A stretch of DNA of 64,000 bases from JBBKXR01 sp037969585 (GTDB lineage: Bacteria > Verrucomicrobiota > Verrucomicrobiia > Verrucomicrobiales > DEV007): the NCBI GenBank assembly GCA_037969585.1, contig JBBKXR010000173.1:1-64000 (forward strand), in the 5' to 3' direction. Under the pieces are notes generated by a model. The model did no database searches. It worked only from the letters and a program-made list of their open reading frames with translations, and was not told the DNA's origin. Every line of letters starts with the position of its first letter. Position 1 is the first letter of the stretch. This document shows positions 1-8,598 of the stretch, piece by piece. A program made the position numbers and the translations under genes.

Positions 1-432
1 CTTGGTCCCTAGCCACAGTGCTGCGCCATCTTTTTGAAACGAGAAGTAGTAAAGAGCGGCGGGATCTTCGGAGGCGGGATAGCCGATGGATTTATCAACG
101 AGGAGTGAAGCGTCATCCTCTTCGATCTCCTTCCCGCTCATGGATTTCGCTTTCGCCCGGTCCTGTTCCAGTTTTTCGATCTCTGCTCTAAGACTTTTGA
201 TGTGCTGCTGGAGCGCGGTGGCCTCATCGAGCTTGGCTGCCTGAGTCAGGGCATGAAGTTCTTTTTCAAAATCCTCGATATAGCGTCGGTTGAGAGAGAT
301 CAGCCCCTTGGCTCGTTCTTCGTCATAATTCTCTTTCAATAATTCACTACGTGTTGGCAAGTCAGCCGATGCGGGACTGGCAAGTTGCGAGAAAGCGAAC
401 GTGGTGGCGATGAAGGCGAGTTCCTTGATCAT
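1..432 (-). CDS. Small exported coiled-coil protein, 3' end cut by window edge
   Basis: The frame opens with ATG at 432 and is still open at base 1, so the C-terminus lies outside the window. The first 24 residues (MIKELAFIATTFAFSQLASP...) look like a signal peptide. Residues about 30-95 are charged and helical, with a segment around LTQAAKLDEATALQQHIKSL that is probably a coiled coil. This 'aggregate, then L-x-x-A-x-A-x-x' pattern is common in small exported proteins of Verrucomicrobia and Planctomycetes whose function is unknown. The small protein near the right edge of the window (63326-63823) has the same organisation, so the two may be distant paralogues. No catalytic motif is visible and I assign no function. 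Confidence 0.75.
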   Translation of the reverse strand, partial: MIKELAFIATTFAFSQLASPASADLPTRSELLKENYDEERAKGLISLNRRYIEDFEKELHALTQAAKLDEATALQQHIKSLRAEIEKLEQDRAKAKSMSGKEIEEDDASLLVDKSIGYPASEDPAALYYFSFQKDGAALWLGTK

Positions 433-629
433 AACGGTGAACCCAAGCCTAGCGGAGTGAGTAGTTCTGGTAAATTCGGAACTGAGGTTGGAGTAAACGA
501 GCAACGAGGGTGAAAGACGAATAGATTGACGCCGATTCGGCAGATCGCAGAGTGGCGTGGTCGCCAGTTCACCGGATGTTTTAGCGACTTCGAATCATTG
601 AAAATGCCGTCCGTGCTATTCTTCTACCG

Positions 630-1841
630 ATGGCTGTCTGTGCGGTCGGTCGTGCTCAGATAACGTCAATCTATGACGCAGTCGGGCCTGCCGTTCAGTA
701 CGATCACGAGCAGTCGGAGTTCGGCCTTGCCGCTTTTCAAGAATTCGAAGACCCGGAGTCGCTGACAAAAATTGAGGGCAGCGATTTTAATTCCCAGCGG
801 GCGAAGCGGCTCGATCTCAACAAGAAAACCTACGTGATTTTGCAGGTCGACGGCGGTGGCATCATGGGCATCACATCAGCGCTGTTGGTGGAGAAGGTTG
901 AAGCGGCGCTGCAACAAGGGCGTGGATTTTCGAATGGCAAACTGCGTGACGTACTATCCGTTATCAGTGGCACAAGTACCGGCGCGATCATCGCCGGTGG
1001 CGTCGCTGCGGGAATTCCCGGTGAGGAATTGGCGAATTTCTATCCCGGTCGCGCCTGCGAACTTTTTGAAAAAGAAAACTGTCTGCCGTGGGCTCCGATT
1101 TTTCAGAACAAACTCAACCGTGAGCTGTTTCAGGCAGAAATGATCCGCATGGTCGATAGCTACGGGGACTACCCGTAGACCGTTAGACTTGGGGAGATGT
1201 CGGCTCGACCCACGGTCATCCTCGCCGGTTACGATCTGGTTTCCAAGCGCACGATATTCCTGCGTAATCACGGTGATCCGGACAGTGCGGTAAACACCAG
1301 GGACATTCAACTGATCGATGCGATCAGCGCATCGGCGCTATCGGCGGCGGTCTACTTCGGCAAGTTGGCCGCGCCGAATGTTCAGGTTCGTCAGCTTCGC
1401 GCTGACGGCAGTGGTTACCTAACGAAGGGCGCCGTTTGGGCCGATGGTGGCCAGGGAATGCAAAACACGACAGTTGCGCTCGCCGCAATTGAGGTGCTGC
1501 GAATCAAGCAGGCGGAACCCGATGCACAGGTGGTGATCATCTCGCTCGGCTGCGGCAATGATTTCGGTGAACGCGACTTCAACGAGGTGATCAAATTTCG
1601 CGCGATTCATCACATCACTGACTATCTGTTTTGCAATCACGCGCGCAGCGAATCGATTCTCCTGCAGTGGATGGCGGCAGCAAAAATCGAGAGTGTTGTC
1701 GACGATTTGAAACTGTTTCGCTTCGACTGGCACTACGACAACCCCGAGGACGCTGACTCGTTTTCGATCAATGAAAAGCAGCGCCAGTTTCTCATCAACA
1801 ATGCCGACGGGGTAGCGGCCCGGCCAGAGTTCACTCAGTAA
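630..1841 (+). pseudogene. Patatin-like phospholipase interrupted by an in-frame TAG
   Basis: Two consecutive open frames (630-1178 and 1197-1841) lie in the same reading frame and together make one patatin-like lipid acyl hydrolase. The first part carries the oxyanion motif DGGGIMG at codons 74-80 and the nucleophile motif GTSTG at 114-118 (Ser116). The second part carries the catalytic aspartate in WADGG near codon 272. They are separated only by a TAG at 1176-1178 and about 18 further bases. Patatins need both halves for the Ser-Asp dyad, so either this is a pseudogene, or the stop is read through, or there is a sequencing error. The bases around the stop look like a short insertion: a natural join would read YGD directly to RLGEM. 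The N-terminal start at 630 is uncertain and no signal peptide is evident. Confidence 0.75.
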
Positions 1842-1920
1842 CTTCGCGATCTTTCGGATAACCGGCTGCGCTTCGCTCAGTTTCGGCGGTAATGGGCTCG
1901 GGTGCGAAAAATCAAGGCAT

Positions 1921-2418
1921 CTACTCTTCGAGAGTCGCCAGACTGATGCCGAGTTCGTTGAGCTTCTTTTTATAGGCAGCAAAGTTTTCGCTCACGATCC
2001 AGATCCCGGTGAAGTACCCGTCGGCATCTTCGGAAAGCGTCAGTAAATTGTATCCTTTGGCGGTAAGTTCCAGATTCCGCCTGACCAATACTTCCTCTGA
2101 AAGGCGGTAGTAGTAGTAATAACGCGACCGCTTGCCATCGCTGACCAGAAGCACACGCGATTCACCTTTGCGGTTGATCTCCTGATACACCGGAAAGCTG
2201 CCCTGTTCTTCTACGAAGCCGCCGATCTTAGCCGGATCCATCCACTCGCTGAAGAGTGGTTCGCGCACATCTTCCTTGCTGCGCTCAAGGCGTGAATCTT
2301 TGATTCGCGGTCCCGCATCGGCAGCCGTGGGCAAGCCGGCGACAAGAAATGTCGCCATGAGAAGTGGCAGCAGCGCGAGTTGTCGAGGCGAGAGGGGGTA
2401 AGTCGTAGGGGTTTTCAT
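1921..2418 (-). CDS. Exported protein of unknown function
   Basis: A 165-residue frame with ATG at 2418. The first 35 residues contain a long hydrophobic stretch (QLALLPLLMATFLVAGL) ending near ADAG, which is a good signal peptide. The mature part, about 130 residues, is rich in aromatic and charged residues (a YYYYYRL run near the middle) and predicts as mixed alpha/beta. I recognise no domain. It is convergent with the broken patatin gene (gap about 80 bp), and its start faces the 3' end of the yjdM gene on the same strand. Nothing in the context gives a function. Confidence 0.65.
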   Translation of the reverse strand: MKTPTTYPLSPRQLALLPLLMATFLVAGLPTAADAGPRIKDSRLERSKEDVREPLFSEWMDPAKIGGFVEEQGSFPVYQEINRKGESRVLLVSDGKRSRYYYYYRLSEEVLVRRNLELTAKGYNLLTLSEDADGYFTGIWIVSENFAAYKKKLNELGISLATLEE

Positions 2419-2538
2419 CAGGTCGAATAGGCCGGGTGCAGGAAACAGCGCTGAATGAAGCTTACCATTCCGGGAATCTGTGTCGATAGTATTTGTTACG
2501 TCGATTCAGCTTGGTGGACACAGGCATGGCAGCGCCGC

Positions 2539-2862
2539 TCAGTCGCTCACCTTCTTAACGAAGCAAGCCTTCAGTGCGATCGAGATGCCATCCATTTTGC
2601 AATCGATCTCATGGTCACCATCAACCAGCCGGATGGATTTCGATTTGGTGCCACGCTTGAGAACTTGGGAGGAGCCCTTCAGTTTCAGGTCCTTGACCAT
2701 CGCGACAATGTCGCCGTCGGCGAGGACATTACCGTGAGCGTCGTTGACGATACGCGCTTCCTCTTCGCGGTCCCATTCGTGTCCGCAGGTCATACATTCG
2801 TAGATCTCTGGGTGTTCCAGAAGATCGTTCATCTCGCACATCGGGCAGGTCCTTTCGCTCAT
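2539..2862 (-). CDS. yjdM: YjdM/PhnA-type zinc-ribbon protein
   Basis: A 107-residue protein that follows the YjdM (formerly PhnA) family along its whole length. An N-terminal zinc ribbon has two CxxC pairs (CPMC near residue 6 and CMTCGHEW near 23), followed by the family signature regions DAHGNVLADGD, VKDLKLKGSS and RLVDGDHEIDCKMDG. The usual family length is about 110 residues. The family was named after the E. coli phn region, but it is not known to act on phosphonates and is not the phosphonoacetate hydrolase that shares the name PhnA and is encoded at 19321-20550. It is divergent from the large fusion gene starting at 3000. Cytoplasmic; the biochemical role is unknown. Confidence 0.93.
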   Translation of the reverse strand: MSERTCPMCEMNDLLEHPEIYECMTCGHEWDREEEARIVNDAHGNVLADGDIVAMVKDLKLKGSSQVLKRGTKSKSIRLVDGDHEIDCKMDGISIALKACFVKKVSD

Positions 2863-2999
2863 GGCGAAAACAGAGGCGAGGATCGATGGCTTTGCAAGGA
2901 GAGGGGTCCGTCACCAGCGAATTCAGGGACGCGAAGCAGCAATTGTTGCCGACGATGGTTTACCGGAGACTGGAGCGATTACCTGACGACACTGTGACG

Positions 3000-5900
3000 A
3001 TGAAAATCTGGACCTCGCCTTTCGCTTACCTGATCGCTCTTTGCCTCCTGCCTTCGCTGGTGTTGGCGGTGGAGAAAAGCTCCGACTCCGATGTTCACTC
3101 CGTCGGAGTTGCCAAGGTAGACATCACGCCGACTCATCCGGTGCGCTTGAGCGGTTACGGCAATCGTCGCGAGGAGTTTGAAGAAGTCTCGCAAGCCATC
3201 TGGGCCAAAGCGATCGCCATCGGAGCAGACGATGACGCGCGGGGCGCTGCGGTGCTGATCACGGTCGACAATTGCGGTATTCCTGCATCGATGCGCCGCG
3301 AACTCGGCGAGCGTCTGCTCAAAAAAGCCGGCATTGAGCCCGACCGGTTGGCGATCTGCTTTTCGCATACGCACGCCGCGCCCTGCCTTAAGGGGGCGCT
3401 GGTCAATATTTTCAGTTCTGACGTTCCGACTGCGCATCAGAAGAACATCGATCGCTACTCTAGCGAGTTGCTGGACCACATGGAAAAGGTCGCGCTCGCC
3501 GCCTTGGCTGAGCGCAAGCCGTCGCGAATCTCGATGGGCGTCGGCAGTGCCGGTTTCGCCCGCAATCGGCGTGGGCTGTGGGGCGGTCCGGTCGATCATT
3601 CGCTGCCGGTGCTGTTCGTGCACAGTGCGGAAGGTAACAAGCTGCGTGCGGTGTTTGCCAACTACGCCTGCCACGCGACGACGCTCAGTTTTAACAAGGT
3701 GCACGGCGACTGGCCGGGCACGGCCATGGTCGGGATCGAGCGCGATCATCCGGGTGTCGTCGCGCTGATTGGTATCGGTTGTGGCGCGGACATGAATCCG
3801 ATTCCGCGTGGCACATTGGAGCACGCCGTTCAGCACGGTGAGGAAATCACCGCCGAGGTGTCGCGTTTGTTGGGCGCCGAACGCACTTCCGTGCGCGGTA
3901 CGATTCGATCGAAGATGAAAGACATTTCCCTACCGCTGGCGCCGCCGCCGTCGCGGGAAGAGTTGCAGGTGATGGCGGCATCGGAACGACAGAACGTCGC
4001 CTACGCGGCGAAGCGCAATCTCGAGCGCCTCGACCGCGGCGAGGCTCTGGCGAAAGCGGTGCCGTATCAGGTGCAGGCGTGGACCTTTGGCGATGATCTG
4101 GCGATGGTGTTTCTGCCCGGTGAAGTCACGGTCGATTATCAGTTGCGGCTGAAAACGGAGTTCGACGGTGCCCGGATGTGGGTCAACGGCTACTCGAACG
4201 CGGCGCCGTGTTACATCCCTTCGCGCAAAGTGTTGAGTGAGGGCGGTTACGAAGGCGAGAGCGCGATGGTCTACTACGATCAGCCGGCCAAGTTCGCGGA
4301 AGGTGTCGAGGAACTCATCATCGCGGCAGTGCACGAGGTCCTGCCCGATCAGTTTCTGGCAAGCTACGAGGCTGATACACCACCGAAATCGCCGTCCGAT
4401 TCCCTTGCCACGATCAAGACACGCGACGATCTCGGTCTGGTCGTCGAGTTGGCGGCGGCCGAACCCTTCGTCGCCGATCCGGTAGCCATCGATTGGGATG
4501 CTCAGGGGCGAATGTGGGTGGTCGAGCAGCCTGATTACCCGAATGGCATGGGCGGCAACTATGAGCCGGGCGGACGAGTGAAAATCCTCACCGACCAGGA
4601 TAGCGACGGCCGCTACGATCAGTCGACCCTGCTTCTCGAAGGCATTCCGTTTCCCACCGGGATCACTTGCTGGGGCAAAGGTGCCTACGTCTGTGCCGCG
4701 CCCAACATTCTCTACGTCGAAGACACCACTGGCGACGGCAAAGCGGATCTGGTCGAGAAGCGTTTCACCGGATTTCACACCGACAACTACAACGCACGCA
4801 TCAACAGTCTGGCGCTCGGTCTCGACAACTGGATTCACGGTGCCAACGGCCTGCTCGGCGGCAACATACGCAACGAGAAAACCGGCGAGGTTATCGACAT
4901 CCGCGGCCGCGACGTGCGCTTTCATCCGGAGACATTGGAATTCCAGCTCGTCTCCGGTGTCACCCAGCAGGGACGCGTGCGCGACGACTGGGATAACTGG
5001 TTCGGGTGCAGCAACAGTCGTTGGATCTACCACTTTCCACTGCCCGAACAGGAGGTGCAGCGCAACCCGCACGTGACCGCGCCGGGGCCGAGTCACTATC
5101 TGCCGGAAAAATCTGAAGCGAGCTTGAACGCCATCAGCCAACCGCTGGAGCGATTCAACAATCCCGATTCGCAGGGCAACATCACCTCTGCCTGTGGGCT
5201 CGGTATTTATCGCGATGAACTGCTCGGACCTGACTTCGTCGGCAACGCGTTCATTGGAGAAACTGCGCATAATTTGGTGCGTCGCTATCAGCTCGAAGCG
5301 AAAGGTGCGACCTTCGCGGTGAAGCGTCCGGATGGCGAAAAGGAGCGGGAATTTTTCGCTTCCTTCGACAACTGGAGCCGACCCGTGCAGATCCGCACCG
5401 GTCCCGATGGGGCGCTCTATATCGTCGATATGTATCGTGCCGTCATTGAACACACACGCTGGATCCCGGCCGATCGTTTGGCAAAAATCAACGCACGTGC
5501 GGGCGAGGGCATGGGCCGCATTTATCGGCTGGTGCCCGAGGCGACCAAACTGCGCAAAGTGCAGGACCTGACCCAGCTCGATGGCGTCGCCCTGGTTGCG
5601 GCGCTCGACACGCCGAACGGCACGACCCGCGATCTGGTGCACCAAGTGTTGCTGCAAAATCACAAGCAGACCGAATCACTGAGTCAGCCGCTGGCGAAAC
5701 TTGCCGCCAGCAGCAAATGGCCTGCGGTGAAGGTTCAGGCGCTCGCCATTCTCGACGGTTTGGAAATGCTGTCGACGCCGGAGCTGATCACGGCGCTTGG
5801 GGATTCGGACGCTCACGTGCGGCGTCATGCGCTGCGTCTGGTCGCCCCCCGTCTGGCCACAACACCGGAACTCACTGAAGCCAGCTTGGCCTTGCTCACC

Positions 5901-7211
5901 GATCCCGATTTTGCGGTTCGTTATCAACTGGCGCTGAGTCTTGGCGAATGGAATGACCCTCGCGCGGCTCAGGCGATCGGTCAGCTCGCAGCGGATGACA
6001 TGGGCGACACTTGGTTCCGCGGCGCCTTGGTCAGTTCGTCGGTGCACCGACCGCTGGAGATTCTCGAGCCGGTCATGGCGACTCCGCCAAAAGCCGCGGG
6101 CCGCACGCAAATGATCACGGCCCTCATCGCCACGGCCGCTGCTACCGCGACGACACCAGCGAAGTTCGATCGATTGATGGGCGTGCTGGCGTCGGAGTTG
6201 GACGACCGTTCCCTCGCCTGGCAAATGGTCGGCATGGCGCAGGTGCTCGACGCGCTCGATCGTCGCAAGATCGAATTGGCATCACTGAGCAGCGCCGAAA
6301 AAGTGCGCCCGCTTTTTGAGGCTGCACATCGCATCGCCGCCGACGATAAAGCGCCCGATCCCGACCGGGAGGCAGCACTGCGCTTGTTCGGTCGCGGCTT
6401 CAACGATGCCGCCAGCGACCTTGCGCTGCTCGCCGATTTCCTCAAGCCGGCGGGAGGCGTGGTCGTCAGCGATGCAGTTCAAAAGACGGCGCTCGCCATG
6501 CTCGCTCGAGCGTCCGGCCCCGAAGCGGCGGAAGCCATGCTCAGCGATTGGGCACGGCGCGCTCCGTCGATACGCGCTTCGATTATTACGACGCTGTTAG
6601 CGCGTGATGCATGGACTTCGCGCCTGTTGCAAGCCGTCGCCGACGAAGTGATCAGTCCCGCCGAACTGAGCGCCGCCAACCGCCAAACGCTCGTAGCTCA
6701 CAAAAATGACGTCATCCGCCAGCGAGCCACCGCCTTGCTTCCGCCTGTCGACAGCAGCCAGAGAGCCGCCGTCGTGGCGAATTACCAGGGCGTTGCCGAC
6801 TTGACCGGCGATGCCGTCAAGGGCGCCGAAGTTTTTAAGACCGCCTGCGCCGTGTGTCACTCTTACCTCGGGCAGGGCCTGGTGGTCGGCCCCGATCTCA
6901 AAGCCTACTACAACAAGAGCGCGTCAGATTTTGTCACCGCCATCCTCGACCCCAACGCGGCGGTCGAACCTCGTTACGTCAGTTACACCATCACCACCAG
7001 CGACGAGCGCACGCTGGTCGGCGTCATCGCCAACGAGTCCGCCGCCAGTCTCGAAGTGGTGCAGCCCGGCGGCATTCGCGAGACCATTCTGCGAACCGAC
7101 ATCGAAGCCATTCGCGCCACCGGTTTGTCACTGATGCCCGATGGTCTGGAAGGTGCCATTTCTCCGCAAGCAATGGCCGACCTGATCGCTTACCTGAAGA
7201 GCGGCGGATAA
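3000..7211 (+). CDS. Ceramidase-like / PVC membrane-bound dehydrogenase / cytochrome c fusion
   Basis: A 1403-residue exported protein. I place the start at ATG 3000 because a signal peptide follows at once (MKIWTSPFAYLIALCLLPSL...), whereas 38 further in-frame residues upstream look non-coding and run towards the divergent yjdM gene. Domain order: residues about 30-455, neutral/alkaline ceramidase-like domain (VDITP, FSHTHAAP, NYACHATTL); about 470-850, the beta-propeller 'membrane-bound dehydrogenase' domain of PVC bacteria (DPVAIDWDAQGRMWVVE; IRTGPDGALYIVDMYR); about 860-1130, HEAT-like repeats; about 1270-1403, a cytochrome c domain with CAVCH at 1283-1287 and a GPDL loop. Propeller-HEAT-cytochrome proteins are widespread in this phylum; the ceramidase-like head is the unusual part. 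Likely periplasmic, with electrons passing from an oxidised sugar or lipid headgroup to the heme. Substrate unknown. Confidence 0.88.
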   Translation: MKIWTSPFAYLIALCLLPSLVLAVEKSSDSDVHSVGVAKVDITPTHPVRLSGYGNRREEFEEVSQAIWAKAIAIGADDDARGAAVLITVDNCGIPASMRRELGERLLKKAGIEPDRLAICFSHTHAAPCLKGALVNIFSSDVPTAHQKNIDRYSSELLDHMEKVALAALAERKPSRISMGVGSAGFARNRRGLWGGPVDHSLPVLFVHSAEGNKLRAVFANYACHATTLSFNKVHGDWPGTAMVGIERDHPGVVALIGIGCGADMNPIPRGTLEHAVQHGEEITAEVSRLLGAERTSVRGTIRSKMKDISLPLAPPPSREELQVMAASERQNVAYAAKRNLERLDRGEALAKAVPYQVQAWTFGDDLAMVFLPGEVTVDYQLRLKTEFDGARMWVNGYSNAAPCYIPSRKVLSEGGYEGESAMVYYDQPAKFAEGVEELIIAAVHEVLPDQFLASYEADTPPKSPSDSLATIKTRDDLGLVVELAAAEPFVADPVAIDWDAQGRMWVVEQPDYPNGMGGNYEPGGRVKILTDQDSDGRYDQSTLLLEGIPFPTGITCWGKGAYVCAAPNILYVEDTTGDGKADLVEKRFTGFHTDNYNARINSLALGLDNWIHGANGLLGGNIRNEKTGEVIDIRGRDVRFHPETLEFQLVSGVTQQGRVRDDWDNWFGCSNSRWIYHFPLPEQEVQRNPHVTAPGPSHYLPEKSEASLNAISQPLERFNNPDSQGNITSACGLGIYRDELLGPDFVGNAFIGETAHNLVRRYQLEAKGATFAVKRPDGEKEREFFASFDNWSRPVQIRTGPDGALYIVDMYRAVIEHTRWIPADRLAKINARAGEGMGRIYRLVPEATKLRKVQDLTQLDGVALVAALDTPNGTTRDLVHQVLLQNHKQTESLSQPLAKLAASSKWPAVKVQALAILDGLEMLSTPELITALGDSDAHVRRHALRLVAPRLATTPELTEASLALLTDPDFAVRYQLALSLGEWNDPRAAQAIGQLAADDMGDTWFRGALVSSSVHRPLEILEPVMATPPKAAGRTQMITALIATAAATATTPAKFDRLMGVLASELDDRSLAWQMVGMAQVLDALDRRKIELASLSSAEKVRPLFEAAHRIAADDKAPDPDREAALRLFGRGFNDAASDLALLADFLKPAGGVVVSDAVQKTALAMLARASGPEAAEAMLSDWARRAPSIRASIITTLLARDAWTSRLLQAVADEVISPAELSAANRQTLVAHKNDVIRQRATALLPPVDSSQRAAVVANYQGVADLTGDAVKGAEVFKTACAVCHSYLGQGLVVGPDLKAYYNKSASDFVTAILDPNAAVEPRYVSYTITTSDERTLVGVIANESAASLEVVQPGGIRETILRTDIEAIRATGLSLMPDGLEGAISPQAMADLIAYLKSGG

Positions 7212-7260
7212 GAAATACGACGGGTCTGTATCTCCCAATATTCAGCGGGAGGCCAGGCTC

Positions 7261-7325
7261 AGGTGCTGAAGGCACCTTGCGGAAACCACACGTTCCCGAG
7301 GTTGAAACCTCAGGCTGTTGTGTGG
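7261..7325. repeat. Nested hairpins between convergent genes
   Basis: Between two convergent genes there is a perfect hairpin aggtgc-tgaag-gcacct (7261-7277). A second, two-level hairpin follows: outer arms ccacac (7286-7291) and gtgtgg (7320-7325), inner arms gaggtt and aacctc (7298-7311). The inner motif resembles the cgtgggtt-ga-aacccacg hairpin of the long repeats elsewhere in the window. It could act as a bidirectional terminator, but there is no T-run, so a degenerate extragenic repeat is equally possible. Confidence 0.5.
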
Positions 7326-7369
7326 CGACTATTCAGGTCGCGTCAAGAGGGCAGGCTAGATGTCGCAGA

Positions 7370-8239
7370 TCACTCCAGACCCAGCTCGCTGAGAATCAGG
7401 GCGCGTTGCTTTGCCCAGCTCTTACTTTCCGGAGCGATCAGTTCAACGTGTCCCTCGGCAGGCGTCTCGATCAATTCCACTTTGGTGTCTTTCCTGGCCA
7501 GCGCATCGATGTAATCGCGAGCGTAGCGGGGTGGGGCGATGCCGTCTTCGCTGTTGTGAAACAGCACCTGACGCGCCTTGCCGACCACCATTTCCGGCGG
7601 TGAAGTGAGAGTCAGATTCGTGCCTGACATTTGTTGCGGCGCATCCGTCCCGCACGGATGACCGTCACGCGTCGCGCCCTCGCGAAGATCGGGGAGACCG
7701 CCCTGACTGATCGCTAGATCGAGAACGACCGGGTTCTCGCCGCGCAGAGCTTCGTTTTTCGGCAGCATCGGACGATTGGCCAGCCACAGCGCCAGATGTC
7801 CTCCCGCCGAATGACCGATGGCGATCACCTTGTCGTTTTTCAGCCCATAGTCCTGCGCCTTTTCGAAAAACAGATCCGCTGCCCTGCCGACATCTTCATA
7901 GGTTTCGGGATAGCCACCGCCGCTATCGACGGCGCGGTATTCGATGTTCCACACACCGACGCCATGCTTGCGCAAATCATCCGCGATCCAGTTCATGATG
8001 TCGCGCCTCGCGTATCGCGTCTGCCAGCAGCCGCCATGAAGCATGATCACCGCTGGAGCCGGATCGTCGCCCGCTGGCTTCCAGACGTCGATGACCTGCA
8101 GGCGAGCGTCACCGTAGGAAATCGTTTCATCTGGCTTGGGTTGTTCGCGACTCAGCAGATCATGCCAGCCCATTGGCTCAGAGGCGGTTGCAAAAGTGGC
8201 GACGGTGAGAATCGCGAGACAAATCAAGAATCGGGGCAT
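7370..8239 (-). CDS. Secreted alpha/beta hydrolase (BD-FAE / esterase-lipase type)
   Basis: A 289-residue alpha/beta hydrolase with a signal peptide (MPRFLICLAILTVATFATAS). The oxyanion-hole motif HGG lies at 68-70. The nucleophile elbow is GHSAGG with Ser144. A candidate acid lies in the NSEDGIAPPRYARDY region and the catalytic histidine in EGHVELIAP near the C-terminus. The arrangement fits the BD-FAE/carboxylesterase group, often found beside polysaccharide-degrading genes, where it may remove acyl groups from sugars; the true substrate cannot be read from the sequence. Convergent with the large fusion gene and upstream of a long palindromic repeat. Full length for the family, with the triad apparently intact. 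Confidence 0.85.
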   Translation of the reverse strand: MPRFLICLAILTVATFATASEPMGWHDLLSREQPKPDETISYGDARLQVIDVWKPAGDDPAPAVIMLHGGCWQTRYARRDIMNWIADDLRKHGVGVWNIEYRAVDSGGGYPETYEDVGRAADLFFEKAQDYGLKNDKVIAIGHSAGGHLALWLANRPMLPKNEALRGENPVVLDLAISQGGLPDLREGATRDGHPCGTDAPQQMSGTNLTLTSPPEMVVGKARQVLFHNSEDGIAPPRYARDYIDALARKDTKVELIETPAEGHVELIAPESKSWAKQRALILSELGLE

Positions 8240-8330
8240 CCCGAACTGTCTTCTAGAATGCCGCCCCTGTCTGAGAAATCACTCAATGCGCAGGTCGTTA
8301 GTGTTCGTGTCTATCTAAAGTGACATAAGC

Positions 8331-8545
8331 AACCGTCCCGTAGGGACCGGTCTTGATAGTCGGGGGATCTATCCCCCGATACTCTGCTGGAGTGGTGATG
8401 CGTCGCGTAGCGACCGCTCTGCAACGGCAAGCGTAGCGGTCATTCCCTGTCAGAGCGGTCATTACGTGACGCCCATTCCTGCTTCGCGGGAACGTGGGTT
8501 GAAACCCACGTCTACCCAGACTGGTCGCTACGCGACAGTTTAGGC
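8331..8545 (+). repeat. Composite three-hairpin extragenic repeat, copy R1
   Basis: About 215 bp with three hairpins in a row. Hairpin C is cgggggat-ct-atcccccg (8361-8378). Hairpin B has arms gaccgctctg (8412-8421) and cagagcggtc (8451-8460), extending outward to about 22 bp per side with a few mismatches. Hairpin A is cgtgggtt-ga-aacccacg (8493-8510). The ends read accgtcccgtagggaccgg and gtcgctacgcgacagttta. The whole unit recurs in reverse orientation at 32746-32958 and in part at 26411-26553. No coding capacity. Confidence 0.85.
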
Positions 8546-8598
8546 TTGGTCGAACACTAGCCTCGGTCTCGCAAGACCGTGGACCCGTAGCGCTCGAT

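Noticed and set aside
2539..2862. YjdM ('PhnA') as part of the phosphonate pathway
   Set aside because: It shares only a historical name with phosphonoacetate hydrolase, lies 12 kb away and has no known phosphonate activity.
3930..5663. A 577-codon frame on the minus strand inside the ceramidase/dehydrogenase gene
   Set aside because: Antisense shadow of a GC-rich gene with strong third-position bias; no motifs, and the opposite strand carries recognisable domains throughout.
8331..8545. CRISPR array
   Set aside because: The repeats are unequal hairpins without regular spacers, and no cas genes are in the window.
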